Below, piece after piece: positions 1-6,209 of a stretch of 7,625 nt of DNA. Numbering within the stretch: the stretch's first letter is position 1; each line of letters opens with the position of its first letter. Under the pieces are notes generated by a model. It was not told where the DNA came from and ran no database searches. It was given only the letters and a program-made list of their open reading frames with translations. The stretch comes from Synergistaceae bacterium (GTDB lineage Bacteria > Synergistota > Synergistia > Synergistales > Synergistaceae), in the NCBI GenBank assembly GCA_031271065.1, contig JAISWP010000192.1, forward strand, positions 1 to 7,625, written 5' to 3'. The position numbers and the translations under genes were made by a program.

Positions 1-707
1 GCCGCCTTCCTGCGGGTGAAGCCTATGCTGTAGGCGCCTTCGCCCACGTCGTCCATGTCCGGGCTGTCGGTGACGATGCCGGTCCTCTCCGCCTCCACCG
101 TGGCAGCGGACGGAACATAGACCATGTTCTCCGTTACGGAATCGTACGCGTAGTGGAAACGTCCGCTCAGGTTCTGCACGGCGATCGGGCCGTCCGCCCA
201 TTTCATCAGAGCGTCGTAACCTCTGGCCGCTCCGAGCCCTGTCACGCATAACACCAGCAAAATGAGCAGGCAGTTCAGGAACACGCCGAATTTATGCCTG
301 CGCACCGCGGAGGTAGGGGAAGACGCGATGTTCTGCATCGCGAAAGCCGTCCTCCTGAGCGCCGGATTGCCGGGCTGCAGCGCGAGGGCCTTGTTCCACA
401 GGTCGCGGGCCTTCTCGTACTTGCTCTGCTGGAAATATATGCGGGCCAGCAGATCCATTGCCTGAGGATTCTGTGAGCCTTCTTTGAAAATCAGCCGGAA
501 AAGGAGGGATTCGGCCTGGAATATATCGACGTTCCAAGCTATATACTGAGCCCTCCAGATTATTGTCGATTCCACAAGAGAGGTGATGGCCTCCACCTTC
601 TCCATGCCTTCCATGAGTTCCTCGGTATGAGAACCGAGTCCGGCGCTGTCCGGGGCGGGCGAGCTGGCATTCAGCGGGACCTGATGATGTCTTGCGTGTT
701 CCACCAA
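1..707 (-). CDS. TPR-containing single-span membrane protein (partial, C-terminus beyond window)
   Basis: An uninterrupted frame of 235 codons runs from a TTG at 707 off the left edge. The start is chosen because a strong ribosome site (GAGGAGGT, plus-strand 716-723) lies 8 bases ahead of it; a GTG directly after it is the alternative. The first 45 residues are polar. Residues 83-115 form one canonical tetratricopeptide repeat, with L87, A88, Y91, A100, W104, A107 and P112 at the consensus positions; a helical stretch at about 44-75 may be a degenerate repeat before it. A basic RRHK at 136-139 precedes a hydrophobic helix at about 140-161, so by the positive-inside rule the TPR part is probably cytoplasmic and the C-terminal part outside. 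The start lies 4 bases after the stop of the GrpE-like gene, so the two are probably cotranscribed and translationally coupled. TPRs bind proteins; the partner and the exact function are unknown. The end is missing, so a further C-terminal domain may exist. Confidence 0.85.
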   Translation of the reverse strand, partial: MVEHARHHQVPLNASSPAPDSAGLGSHTEELMEGMEKVEAITSLVESTIIWRAQYIAWNVDIFQAESLLFRLIFKEGSQNPQAMDLLARIYFQQSKYEKARDLWNKALALQPGNPALRRTAFAMQNIASSPTSAVRRHKFGVFLNCLLILLVLCVTGLGAARGYDALMKWADGPIAVQNLSGRFHYAYDSVTENMVYVPSAATVEAERTGIVTDSPDMDDVGEGAYSIGFTRRKA

Positions 708-711
708 CGCT

Positions 712-1980
712 CTATACCTCCTCCTCGTCTGCCGGGACGGTTACGGCGCCGTCCTCCAGGGGACTCCTGCCAAGGCCTCGGCGTCTGGTGCTTCTGGGCT
801 TCGCTTTCGGCTTTGGCGCCGGTTTCTCCGCCCTGCCGGCGGCTTCCGGGTCCGCGTCCTGTTCTTCCGCCGGTTCCTTCGGAACGGCTTCCTCTTTTTT
901 CCTGCGGGCCGTCCTCTTAGTCCCCGTTTCCGTCGTCCCGGTTCCTGCGGGCTTTCGTCTGGTCTTCCGAGCGGCTGGTTTCGCTTTTTCGGGCGTCTTT
1001 GCGGAGGCGGCGGTCTCTGCCTGGCCGGTCTCACCCGGCGTTTCACCGGCATCCGCCGCGGATGCCGGCGCAGTCTCCGGCTCCGCCGGTTCTTCTGTCT
1101 CTTCTGAAAAGAAAGCGGCGTCCTCGCGGGGAATTTCCGGTCCGCTCTCAGGCGTGTCCTCTCCGGTTTCCTGCGTGTGCAAGCCTCCGTCGGCCGTTTC
1201 CTTCAGCGGCCTGTTCTCATCCGGGTTTTCGGCGGGAATGACTCCGCCCTCGTGCGTGACCTGGGATTCGTCCGGCGTCCACACTCTCGGAGGCTCCATA
1301 GTGAGTGTTTCCACTTCATGGCTGGACTGGACGTCGTCATATTCCTCGGGCGGCGCGTCCTCAGTCCTGTATTCAGGGGGATATTCCGCGCTCCGCGTTT
1401 CCGCCCCATCTGCCTCCGGCGTTTCCGGGGCCGTTTTCTCCGAAACGCCGGAACTGACGGGAAAAACTGCCGCCTGGGTTCCGGACGGCTGGGCCGGCTT
1501 GCCCATTATGACTTCGCCGAGCTGGACTACTTCTCCCTTTAAAAGGATGGTCGGTTTTATGGCGTCTATGACCTGCTGGCGCGGGAGGTTCGGTATCTCC
1601 CTGACCTCCACCACCTTGGCCTCCCGCATGGAAGGTATGGTCCCTATATGGTCGGCTATCTCGACGCCGCCCTCGGACATTGACATCCACATGCTTTCAA
1701 GGGAGTAGAGGGCGTCCCGTATCTCCTTGGGCATTCTCGACATGCCCTCTATCTTGCGGCGGATGCGCCATATTCCCGTGCCGAGGTCGACAAGGAAGTT
1801 AGCCATCTGCAGTCTGCCGTCCCTCGTGACGCTCTCCGCTTTGGAGAGCGTGGGAGTTATGAGCTGTATCAGCTCCTCGAGAAGGTCCAGCTGTTCTTTC
1901 GTGAATTCTGGCTCCGGGAGGCGGAACTCAGCCGGCACCCATAACTGCCTGAGCCTCGTCTTGAACGATCGCTTCAACAA
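712..1980 (-). CDS. GrpE-like domain protein with long acidic/basic disordered tail
   Basis: A 422-residue protein. The start is TTG at 1980 (a second TTG follows directly), with a GAGGG-type ribosome site about 7 bases upstream. Residues 1-162 look folded. A helical part (25-105) is followed by GGVEIAD (104-110) and a beta-rich stretch containing IKPTILLKGE (141-150) and VQLGEVIMG (152-160). This order resembles the C-terminal helix and beta domain of the nucleotide exchange factor GrpE (GVE..., then 'KGY...G...V.V'), so I infer a divergent GrpE-like domain; the match is by eye. Residues 163-325 are rich in E, P, T and A. After that come three basic clusters at about 329-343, 353-363 and 386-402 (KTRRKP, RTARRKK, RSTRRRG), like histone H1-type or nucleic-acid-binding tails. 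No membrane segment is visible. It leads the pair with the TPR membrane gene. A true GrpE is about 180-220 residues and lacks such a tail, so this is unlikely to be the housekeeping copy. It could instead be an unrelated lineage-specific family. Confidence 0.8.
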   Translation of the reverse strand: MLKRSFKTRLRQLWVPAEFRLPEPEFTKEQLDLLEELIQLITPTLSKAESVTRDGRLQMANFLVDLGTGIWRIRRKIEGMSRMPKEIRDALYSLESMWMSMSEGGVEIADHIGTIPSMREAKVVEVREIPNLPRQQVIDAIKPTILLKGEVVQLGEVIMGKPAQPSGTQAAVFPVSSGVSEKTAPETPEADGAETRSAEYPPEYRTEDAPPEEYDDVQSSHEVETLTMEPPRVWTPDESQVTHEGGVIPAENPDENRPLKETADGGLHTQETGEDTPESGPEIPREDAAFFSEETEEPAEPETAPASAADAGETPGETGQAETAASAKTPEKAKPAARKTRRKPAGTGTTETGTKRTARRKKEEAVPKEPAEEQDADPEAAGRAEKPAPKPKAKPRSTRRRGLGRSPLEDGAVTVPADEEEV

Positions 1981-2049
1981 TTATTCCCTCTTCCGCATGG
2001 CAAAACGCAGTACTGATACGCAATAAATATCTGCGCTGATAGTTTCGCC
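1981..2049 (-). other. Leader region with possible stem-bulge-stem
   Basis: In minus-strand order, GGCGAAA (2049-2043) can pair with UUUUGCC (2005-1999) with one G-U pair. Inside that, CGCAG (2035-2031) pairs with CUGCG (2010-2006), enclosing a 20-base AU-rich loop. The two stems abut on one side, and a 7-base bulge CUAUCAG separates them on the other; UAUCAG recurs in the loop. If transcription starts near 2044, part of the outer stem is not in the RNA, so this may be a DNA-level inverted repeat or chance. Confidence 0.25.
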
Positions 2050-2050
2050 T

Positions 2051-2080
2051 ATTTTATCGATATTAGCAAGAGGCTGTCAA
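2051..2080 (-). promoter_or_regulatory. Sigma-70-type promoter for the GrpE-like/TPR unit
   Basis: Read on the minus strand, a perfect -35 TTGACA (2080-2075) is followed after 18 bases by TAAAAT (2056-2051), which matches the -10 consensus at five of six positions. It begins 5 bases after the queT stop and predicts a transcript start near 2044, about 64 bases ahead of the TTG start. It therefore gives the GrpE-like gene expression independent of queT. Confidence 0.7.
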
Positions 2081-2085
2081 AAAAT

Positions 2086-2562
2086 TTATTTATTTTTTAC
2101 AGTTTTTATCGATTCAATGTGTTCTAAAAAGCGTATGAGAGGCAGCCCCAGCGCGTAGCAGGCGACCGCCTCGCCGCAGGCCACGTAGAGCACGGAGAGG
2201 TAAACGGGCATATTTGTGAGAAAGGACAGGTACCATCCCACGATCAGAGCGTTGACCGCTACCGGGGCTGATGCCGCCAGTATCCGGTTCGGTGCGAGAT
2301 AAGTCAGGACTCCGGCGGAAAGCGTGGCGGCGCTGCCCAAAATCACGTCCCAGGGCCCCATGCCCCCAATGAGGTTCGCTATGAGACATCCTGCGAAAAG
2401 CCCGGGGATCGCTTCCGGCCAGAGACAGGGCAGCAGCGTCAGCGCCTCGGAAATGCGAAACTGGACCGGGCCGTAGGATACAGGGAGAAATATGAGCGTC
2501 ACCGCGGCGTACATCGCCGCTATAAGAGCGCCTCTTGCTATCATGAGAGTCTTTCCGTTCAT
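2086..2562 (-). CDS. queT: QueT-family queuosine precursor transporter (ECF S component)
   Basis: A 158-residue, strongly hydrophobic protein with about five or six membrane segments (roughly 7-27, 50-67, 72-90, 98-116 and 119-142). It carries the family's marks: an N-terminal ALIAAMYAA-type helix, the motif YGPVQFRISEALTLLP (30-45), PEAIPGLFAGCLIANLIGG (49-67), WDVILGSAATL (71-81), VNALIVGW (103-110) and GEAVACYALGLPLI (130-143). The family (PF06177) is the substrate-binding subunit of energy-coupling-factor transporters that import queuine or preQ bases for tRNA queuosine synthesis. The matching EcfT and EcfA subunits are not in the window and are presumably encoded elsewhere and shared. 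The ATG at 2562 has AAAGGA 10 bases upstream. Length is normal for the family. The gene is divergent from the phosphofructokinase gene, and QueT genes elsewhere are often controlled by preQ1 riboswitches. The leader here does not show the class I preQ1 consensus, although it looks structured. The exact substrate is inferred from the family. Confidence 0.93.
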   Translation of the reverse strand: MNGKTLMIARGALIAAMYAAVTLIFLPVSYGPVQFRISEALTLLPCLWPEAIPGLFAGCLIANLIGGMGPWDVILGSAATLSAGVLTYLAPNRILAASAPVAVNALIVGWYLSFLTNMPVYLSVLYVACGEAVACYALGLPLIRFLEHIESIKTVKNK

Positions 2563-2573
2563 CCGTATCCCAT

Positions 2574-2642
2574 CCTTTCAGCCGGACTGCGACCGGCGAG
2601 GGGATCATAGCAGTTAAACCGGCGTCGGGGTTCTCCGGCGTC
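2574..2642 (-). promoter_or_regulatory. Candidate structured mRNA leader of queT
   Basis: The transcript holds three copies of GCCGG (2639-2635, 2623-2619, 2597-2593) and a single complement CCGGC (2585-2581) that lies just before the AAAGGA ribosome site. The last GCCGG and CCGGC form a perfect 5-bp hairpin with a 7-base loop. Alternatively GCCGG-UUUA-ACUGC (2623-2610) pairs with GCAGU-CCGGC (2590-2581), giving 10 bp with one 4-base bulge. These folds exclude each other. AUCCC (2604-2600) is complementary to GGGAU just past the ribosome site. I do not recognise a known riboswitch class; a ligand-sensing leader is inference from its place ahead of a queT gene. Confidence 0.35.
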
Positions 2643-2672
2643 ATGCGCTGGAATAATTCGCCGACAGGTTAT

Positions 2673-2678
2673 ATTATA
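2673..2678 (-). promoter_or_regulatory. -10 element (TATAAT) for queT
   Basis: A perfect TATAAT on the minus strand, in an AT-rich island between GC-rich genes. It predicts a transcript start near 2666 and a leader of about 100 bases before the queT ATG. No good -35 is found 16-18 bases upstream, where the sequence is a CTCTTTTTT tract, so the promoter may need an activator or upstream AT-rich contacts. Confidence 0.45.
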
Positions 2679-2680
2679 CT
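2675..2680 (+). promoter_or_regulatory. -10 element (TATACT) for the pfk-recD2 unit
   Basis: TATACT matches the -10 consensus at five of six positions and predicts a transcript start near 2687, about 50 bases ahead of the phosphofructokinase ATG. The -35 position (around 2652-2657) is AATAAT, a poor match. The element overlaps the opposing queT -10, so the two promoters cannot both be occupied at once. Confidence 0.4.
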
Positions 2681-2720
2681 TATATGAACATTAAAAAAGA
2701 GGTCTCGCAATTATCGTAAC

Positions 2721-2727
2721 GGAGGGG
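2721..2727 (+). promoter_or_regulatory. Strong ribosome binding site of pfkA
   Basis: GGAGGGG, 9 bases before the ATG at 2737, fixes the start of the phosphofructokinase gene. Confidence 0.85.
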
Positions 2728-2736
2728 AAATCAAAT

Positions 2737-3954
2737 ATGGGCGGAAAGATAACGAACATAGGAATAATCACTTCGGGAGGCGACTGCGGCGGGCTGAACG
2801 CCGTAGTGAGGGGAGCCGCCAGGGCGGCCATTGCCAGCGATATCGGCGCGTACATAATACCCAACGGTTACGCGGGACTCTACAATCTGGTCAACCTCGA
2901 TCATCTGACGGAGCTCGACGAGGAGCGCGTGGATCATGTCAATTCTTCTTTCGCCGGCTCCGAGGCGGGGCATTCCCGTGTGAAAATTTCCAAAATATCC
3001 AATCCCGATAAATACAGGCAGATATCCGAGGGCCTTAAAAAGTTCAGCATAGGAGGACTCGTGATCTCTGGCGGCGACGACACGGGCAGCGTTCTCGTGG
3101 ACCTGGCGGAGAACGGCATACCCTGCGTGCACGCGCCCAAGACCATGGACCTGGACCTGCAGACATATTCGGTGGGGGGCGACTCGGCGGTCAACAAGAT
3201 AGCACATATCGTCGAGGACATAAAGACCACCGGCCGCACTCACAACAGGGTGATGGTGGTGGAGGTGTTCGGGCGCTACGCCGGACACACGGCCTTCCGG
3301 GGAGGGATAGCCGCCGACGCGGACTGCATCCTGATACCGGAGGTGCCGGTGGATTTCGACGTGGTCTACGAGCACATGAAGCACCATTACACGAGGCGCA
3401 TAATGAACAGCGACGTGTTCAGCGGAATGTACAGCATAGTCGTCGCGGAGGGAATAAGGAAAGAGGACGGCAGGCTCTTCACCGACAGCGACGCCGCCGA
3501 CTCGTTCGGGCACATCAAGCTGGAGGGCGCCGCGAAATATGTCCGCAAGGCCATCGAGAAGCGGATGAAAGCCGATCCCGAGATAAAAAAATTCATGCAG
3601 GCGTCCGGCATGTATGTGGAGGGAGTGCTGGAGATTCCAGAGGTGCGGGACGTGGCGCCGGGGCATCTGGTCCGCTCCGGTTCGACGGCTGCGTACGACG
3701 TCAGCTTCGGCAAGGAGGTGGGTGCCGCCGCCGTGATACTGCTCCTGAACGGGGTGACAGGCGTCACGGTGTACGGAGTGGTGGACGGAGAGATAAGGTA
3801 TATGAGCACGAAAGAGGCGATAAGGCAGAGATACGTCAGCCTCGAAATGGTCTCTTTCTACGAGCAGATGGGCATCTGCTTCGGACGGAAGCCTGTGCCC
3901 TACAAGCCGGTGTTCAAACGCAGCGAAGGGGAATACGTGGAGCGTTTCCTGTAG
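2737..3954 (+). CDS. pfkA: 6-phosphofructokinase, probably PPi-dependent
   Basis: A 405-residue enzyme of the PfkA family. It phosphorylates fructose 6-phosphate to the 1,6-bisphosphate in cytoplasmic glycolysis. Visible motifs: the phosphate-donor loop TSGGDCGGLNAVVRG (12-26); SGGDDTGS (111-118); PKTMDLD (134-140) with catalytic D138; EVFGRYAG (176-183), which corresponds to the usual MGR motif; VVAEGI (235-240); and GHLVRSGST (309-317) for sugar-phosphate binding. D115 and K135 stand where E. coli PfkA has Gly104 and Gly124. Asp plus Lys at these places is the known mark of pyrophosphate-using enzymes, so PPi (EC 2.7.1.90) is the likely donor and the reaction would be reversible. Two positions are unusual: L139 where TIDND has Asn, and F178 where MGR has Met. 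The ATG at 2737 has a strong GGAGGGG site 9 bases upstream. Its stop overlaps the next gene's GTG. The donor is inferred from residues only. Confidence 0.93.
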   Translation: MGGKITNIGIITSGGDCGGLNAVVRGAARAAIASDIGAYIIPNGYAGLYNLVNLDHLTELDEERVDHVNSSFAGSEAGHSRVKISKISNPDKYRQISEGLKKFSIGGLVISGGDDTGSVLVDLAENGIPCVHAPKTMDLDLQTYSVGGDSAVNKIAHIVEDIKTTGRTHNRVMVVEVFGRYAGHTAFRGGIAADADCILIPEVPVDFDVVYEHMKHHYTRRIMNSDVFSGMYSIVVAEGIRKEDGRLFTDSDAADSFGHIKLEGAAKYVRKAIEKRMKADPEIKKFMQASGMYVEGVLEIPEVRDVAPGHLVRSGSTAAYDVSFGKEVGAAAVILLLNGVTGVTVYGVVDGEIRYMSTKEAIRQRYVSLEMVSFYEQMGICFGRKPVPYKPVFKRSEGEYVERFL

Positions 3955-6176
3955 TGACAGGCGAGCTGAAGCCCGATATAGAGACGATACGCGGCCGCCT
4001 GGAAAGGGTCACGTACTATAACGAGGAGAACGGTTACTCGGTCTATAAGCTCCGCTCGTCCGAGGACGGGGATGTCGTCGCGGCGGTAGGCGCCGGCGGC
4101 AGGCACATGCCCGGCGAAGAACTGGAGCTGTACGGCAATTGGACCGTGCATCCTAAGTTCGGCATACAGTTCCAGTTTGCGGCGTGCCGTACCGCGCGTC
4201 CCTCCAGCGTCGAAGGGATCAGAAAATATCTCTCGTCCGGCCTTGTGAAGGGGATAGGTCCCAGGATGGCGGCGCGGATGACCGATATGTTCGGGGAGGA
4301 CACGCTGAACGTGATAGACGAAAACCCCGACATTCTGCTGAAGGTCAGGGGCGTATCGCGGCGGCTGCTGGACTCGATAAAACAGTCCTGGGATTCCCAG
4401 AGGGAAATTCTGGACGTAATGTACTTCCTTCAGGAGTATGGGGTTAGTCCGGCGTTCGCCGCTAAAATATTCAAGGAATACGGACGTGACGCGATGCGCG
4501 TCGTTAAAGAAAACCCGTACAGGCTCGCGGACGAGATATTCGGCATCGGTTTTCTCACCGCCGACAGACTGGCCTCCCGGATGGGAGTGAAGCATGATTC
4601 CGAGATGAGGCTTGACGCTGGGGTGAAATATGTCTTGGATGACCTCACTAACCGGGGCGGCAGCGTTTACGCCCCCAGAGGGGAATTGTCCGCCAAAGCC
4701 GCGGAACTGCTGAAAGTAAGGGAAGATCAGGCGGACGCAGCGGCAGCCAGGGCAATCGCCGCGGGCGGCCTCGCCCAGGATATCGTCTCAGTGGACGGGG
4801 ACGACGTCCGGGCGGTGTATCTTCCGTCTTATTACTTCTTTGAGACGAGGGCTGCGAGTAAACTTGCCCGGCTGATGAGACCGTCCCCGGGGTCCGACGA
4901 AGCGTCGGGCTATTCGGGGCTCGACGCGGACGCAGCGGCCGTATGGGCCAGGGACGTCATGGGAATAGAGCTCTCGGAGAGCCAGATGTCAGCCCTCGGC
5001 ATGGCGCTGAGTTCGAAAGTCCTCATCATCACCGGCGGCCCTGGGACCGGAAAGACGACGCTCATACGGGCCGTAATAGGCATAATGGCCGGGCGCGGGC
5101 TCTGCGTCAGGCTCGCAGCTCCGACGGGGCGGGCCGCGAAGCGCATGACCGAAGCGACCGGACATGACGCCATGACCATCCACAGACTGCTCGAGTCGAA
5201 CGGAAGCGATTTCGCCCGCGGCGAAGATTCTCCCCTGAAGTGCGATCTGCTCATAGTGGACGAGGTTTCGATGATAGACATCCATATCATGTACAGGCTG
5301 CTCGACGCGCTCGCTCCGGAGTCGCATCTCATCCTCGTTGGCGACGCGAATCAGCTCCCCTCTGTCGGACCGGGCAGCGTGCTGAAAGACCTGATCTCGA
5401 GCGGAAAGATACCAGTCGCAGAACTGAACGTGATATTCCGCCAGGCCCGCGACAGCGGGATAATAGTGAATGCCCACAGGGTGAACGCGGGGATGATGCC
5501 GGAAACGGAGGGCGGAAGGGCGCTGCGCGACTTCTATTTTGTGGAGCAGGAGGACGCCGGCAAGTGCGTCGAAATGATCCTCACCCTCGTCAGGGAGCGG
5601 ATACCGGAACGTTTCGGCCTAGATCCGGTAAAAGACGTGCAGGTGCTCACTCCCATGCGCAAAGGGGCGCTCGGCTCGGAGAACCTCAACGCGGTGCTGA
5701 GAAAAGAGCTCAACCCGGGACGCGGGGATGCCCTGAGCGCCGCCGGGAGGATTTACCAGCCCGGGGATAAGGTGATGCAGATACACAACGACTACGACAG
5801 GGAGGTCTACAACGGCGACATAGGTTTCGTCTCGAAGGCGGACGTCTTGGCAAAACTGATAGGCGTGATGTTCGACGAGCGCGAGGAGATGTACGAGCTC
5901 TCGGATCTGGACAGCCTGGTCCACGCTTACGCCGTGTCGATACATAAATCCCAGGGTTCGGAGTATCCGGCCGTGATCATACCAGTGCACATGCAGCATT
6001 ATGTGCTGCTGCAGAGAAATCTGATTTACACAGGCATAACGAGGGCAAAGGAGCTGGCGGTGCTGATCGGTTCCAGGCGCGCGCTCGCAATGGCAGTGCG
6101 CAGCGACAGAACGAGCCGGCGTCACACGTATCTCTCGTCCCGGCTCGTGAGCGCGGTCAAAGAATATGGAATATAA
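3954..6176 (+). CDS. recD2: RecD2-type ATP-dependent DNA helicase (SF1B)
   Basis: A 740-residue helicase, normal length for RecD2 (the RecD-like family found without RecBC). The N-terminal part has an OB-like segment (11-47: GRLERVTYYNEENGYSVYK at 14-32) and helix-hairpin-helix-like repeats (about 86-145 and 160-210). The motor has every classic motif: Walker A GGPGTGKTT (361-369), motif Ia APTGRAAKRM (389-398), Walker B DEVSM (436-440), motif III GDANQLPSVGPG (463-474), FRQ (495-497), motif V VSIHKSQGSEYP (661-672) and motif VI IYTGITRAK (691-699). It is predicted to move 5'-3' on single-stranded DNA in repair or replication; this direction is known for the family, not shown here. The GTG start shares its G with the upstream TAG (TAGTG), with GGAG 11 bases ahead, so translation is probably coupled to the phosphofructokinase. 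No motif residue is missing. Confidence 0.95.
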   Translation: MTGELKPDIETIRGRLERVTYYNEENGYSVYKLRSSEDGDVVAAVGAGGRHMPGEELELYGNWTVHPKFGIQFQFAACRTARPSSVEGIRKYLSSGLVKGIGPRMAARMTDMFGEDTLNVIDENPDILLKVRGVSRRLLDSIKQSWDSQREILDVMYFLQEYGVSPAFAAKIFKEYGRDAMRVVKENPYRLADEIFGIGFLTADRLASRMGVKHDSEMRLDAGVKYVLDDLTNRGGSVYAPRGELSAKAAELLKVREDQADAAAARAIAAGGLAQDIVSVDGDDVRAVYLPSYYFFETRAASKLARLMRPSPGSDEASGYSGLDADAAAVWARDVMGIELSESQMSALGMALSSKVLIITGGPGTGKTTLIRAVIGIMAGRGLCVRLAAPTGRAAKRMTEATGHDAMTIHRLLESNGSDFARGEDSPLKCDLLIVDEVSMIDIHIMYRLLDALAPESHLILVGDANQLPSVGPGSVLKDLISSGKIPVAELNVIFRQARDSGIIVNAHRVNAGMMPETEGGRALRDFYFVEQEDAGKCVEMILTLVRERIPERFGLDPVKDVQVLTPMRKGALGSENLNAVLRKELNPGRGDALSAAGRIYQPGDKVMQIHNDYDREVYNGDIGFVSKADVLAKLIGVMFDEREEMYELSDLDSLVHAYAVSIHKSQGSEYPAVIIPVHMQHYVLLQRNLIYTGITRAKELAVLIGSRRALAMAVRSDRTSRRHTYLSSRLVSAVKEYGI

Positions 6177-6191
6177 TCGGCGCAGGCCGAT
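6176..6191 (+). other. Small perfect hairpin between recD2 and the NlpC/P60 gene
   Basis: ATCGGC-GCAG-GCCGAT is a perfect 6-bp stem with a 4-base loop, starting at the last base of the recD2 stop. It has no T-tract after it, so it is not an intrinsic terminator. It lies 5 bases ahead of the ribosome site of the next gene and could protect an mRNA end or tune translation, or be chance. It also occupies the space just upstream of the ATG at 6195, which has no ribosome site of its own. Confidence 0.4.
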
Positions 6192-6196
6192 CGAAT

Positions 6197-6202
6197 GGAG
6201 AG
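6197..6202 (+). promoter_or_regulatory. Ribosome binding site deciding a TTG start
   Basis: GGAGAG sits 7 bases before TTG 6210 and overlaps the ATG at 6195. It therefore supports the downstream TTG rather than the ATG as the start of the NlpC/P60 gene. Confidence 0.65.
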
Positions 6203-6209
6203 TGTTGAT

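Noticed and set aside
292..537. Minus-strand 81-residue frame within the TPR gene
   Set aside because: It is out of frame with the continuous TPR/membrane frame that runs from 707 to the window edge.
692..1708. Long plus-strand open frame (338 residues) opposite the GrpE-like gene
   Set aside because: It is Ser/Ala/Pro/Gly-rich low complexity with no recognisable domain, as expected when a GC-rich disordered coding region is read on the other strand. The minus-strand gene has a ribosome site, a promoter and a folded domain.
2060..2075. Possible CIRCE (HrcA operator) half-site TTAGCA near the GrpE-like promoter
   Set aside because: The 9-base half TTAGCACTC is not complete and no inverted GAGTGCTAA follows, so heat-shock control by HrcA is not supported.
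2574..2666. FMN riboswitch, suggested by GCCGGUCGCAGUCCGGCUGA near the end of the queT leader
   Set aside because: The segment resembles the FMN element's 3' end (GCCGACGGU...AGUCCGGAUG), but the conserved 5' half (GGGGCAGGGUG, ACCGGCGGU) is missing and the leader is too short for the full fold.
2731..3666. Long minus-strand open frame (311 residues) opposite the phosphofructokinase
   Set aside because: The plus-strand frame carries all phosphofructokinase motifs; the antisense product is His/Arg/Val-rich with no domain and is a codon-bias shadow.
6172..6177. TATAAT at the recD2 stop as a promoter for the NlpC/P60 gene
   Set aside because: No -35 match is found 16-18 bases upstream and there is no extended -10; six-base matches occur by chance.
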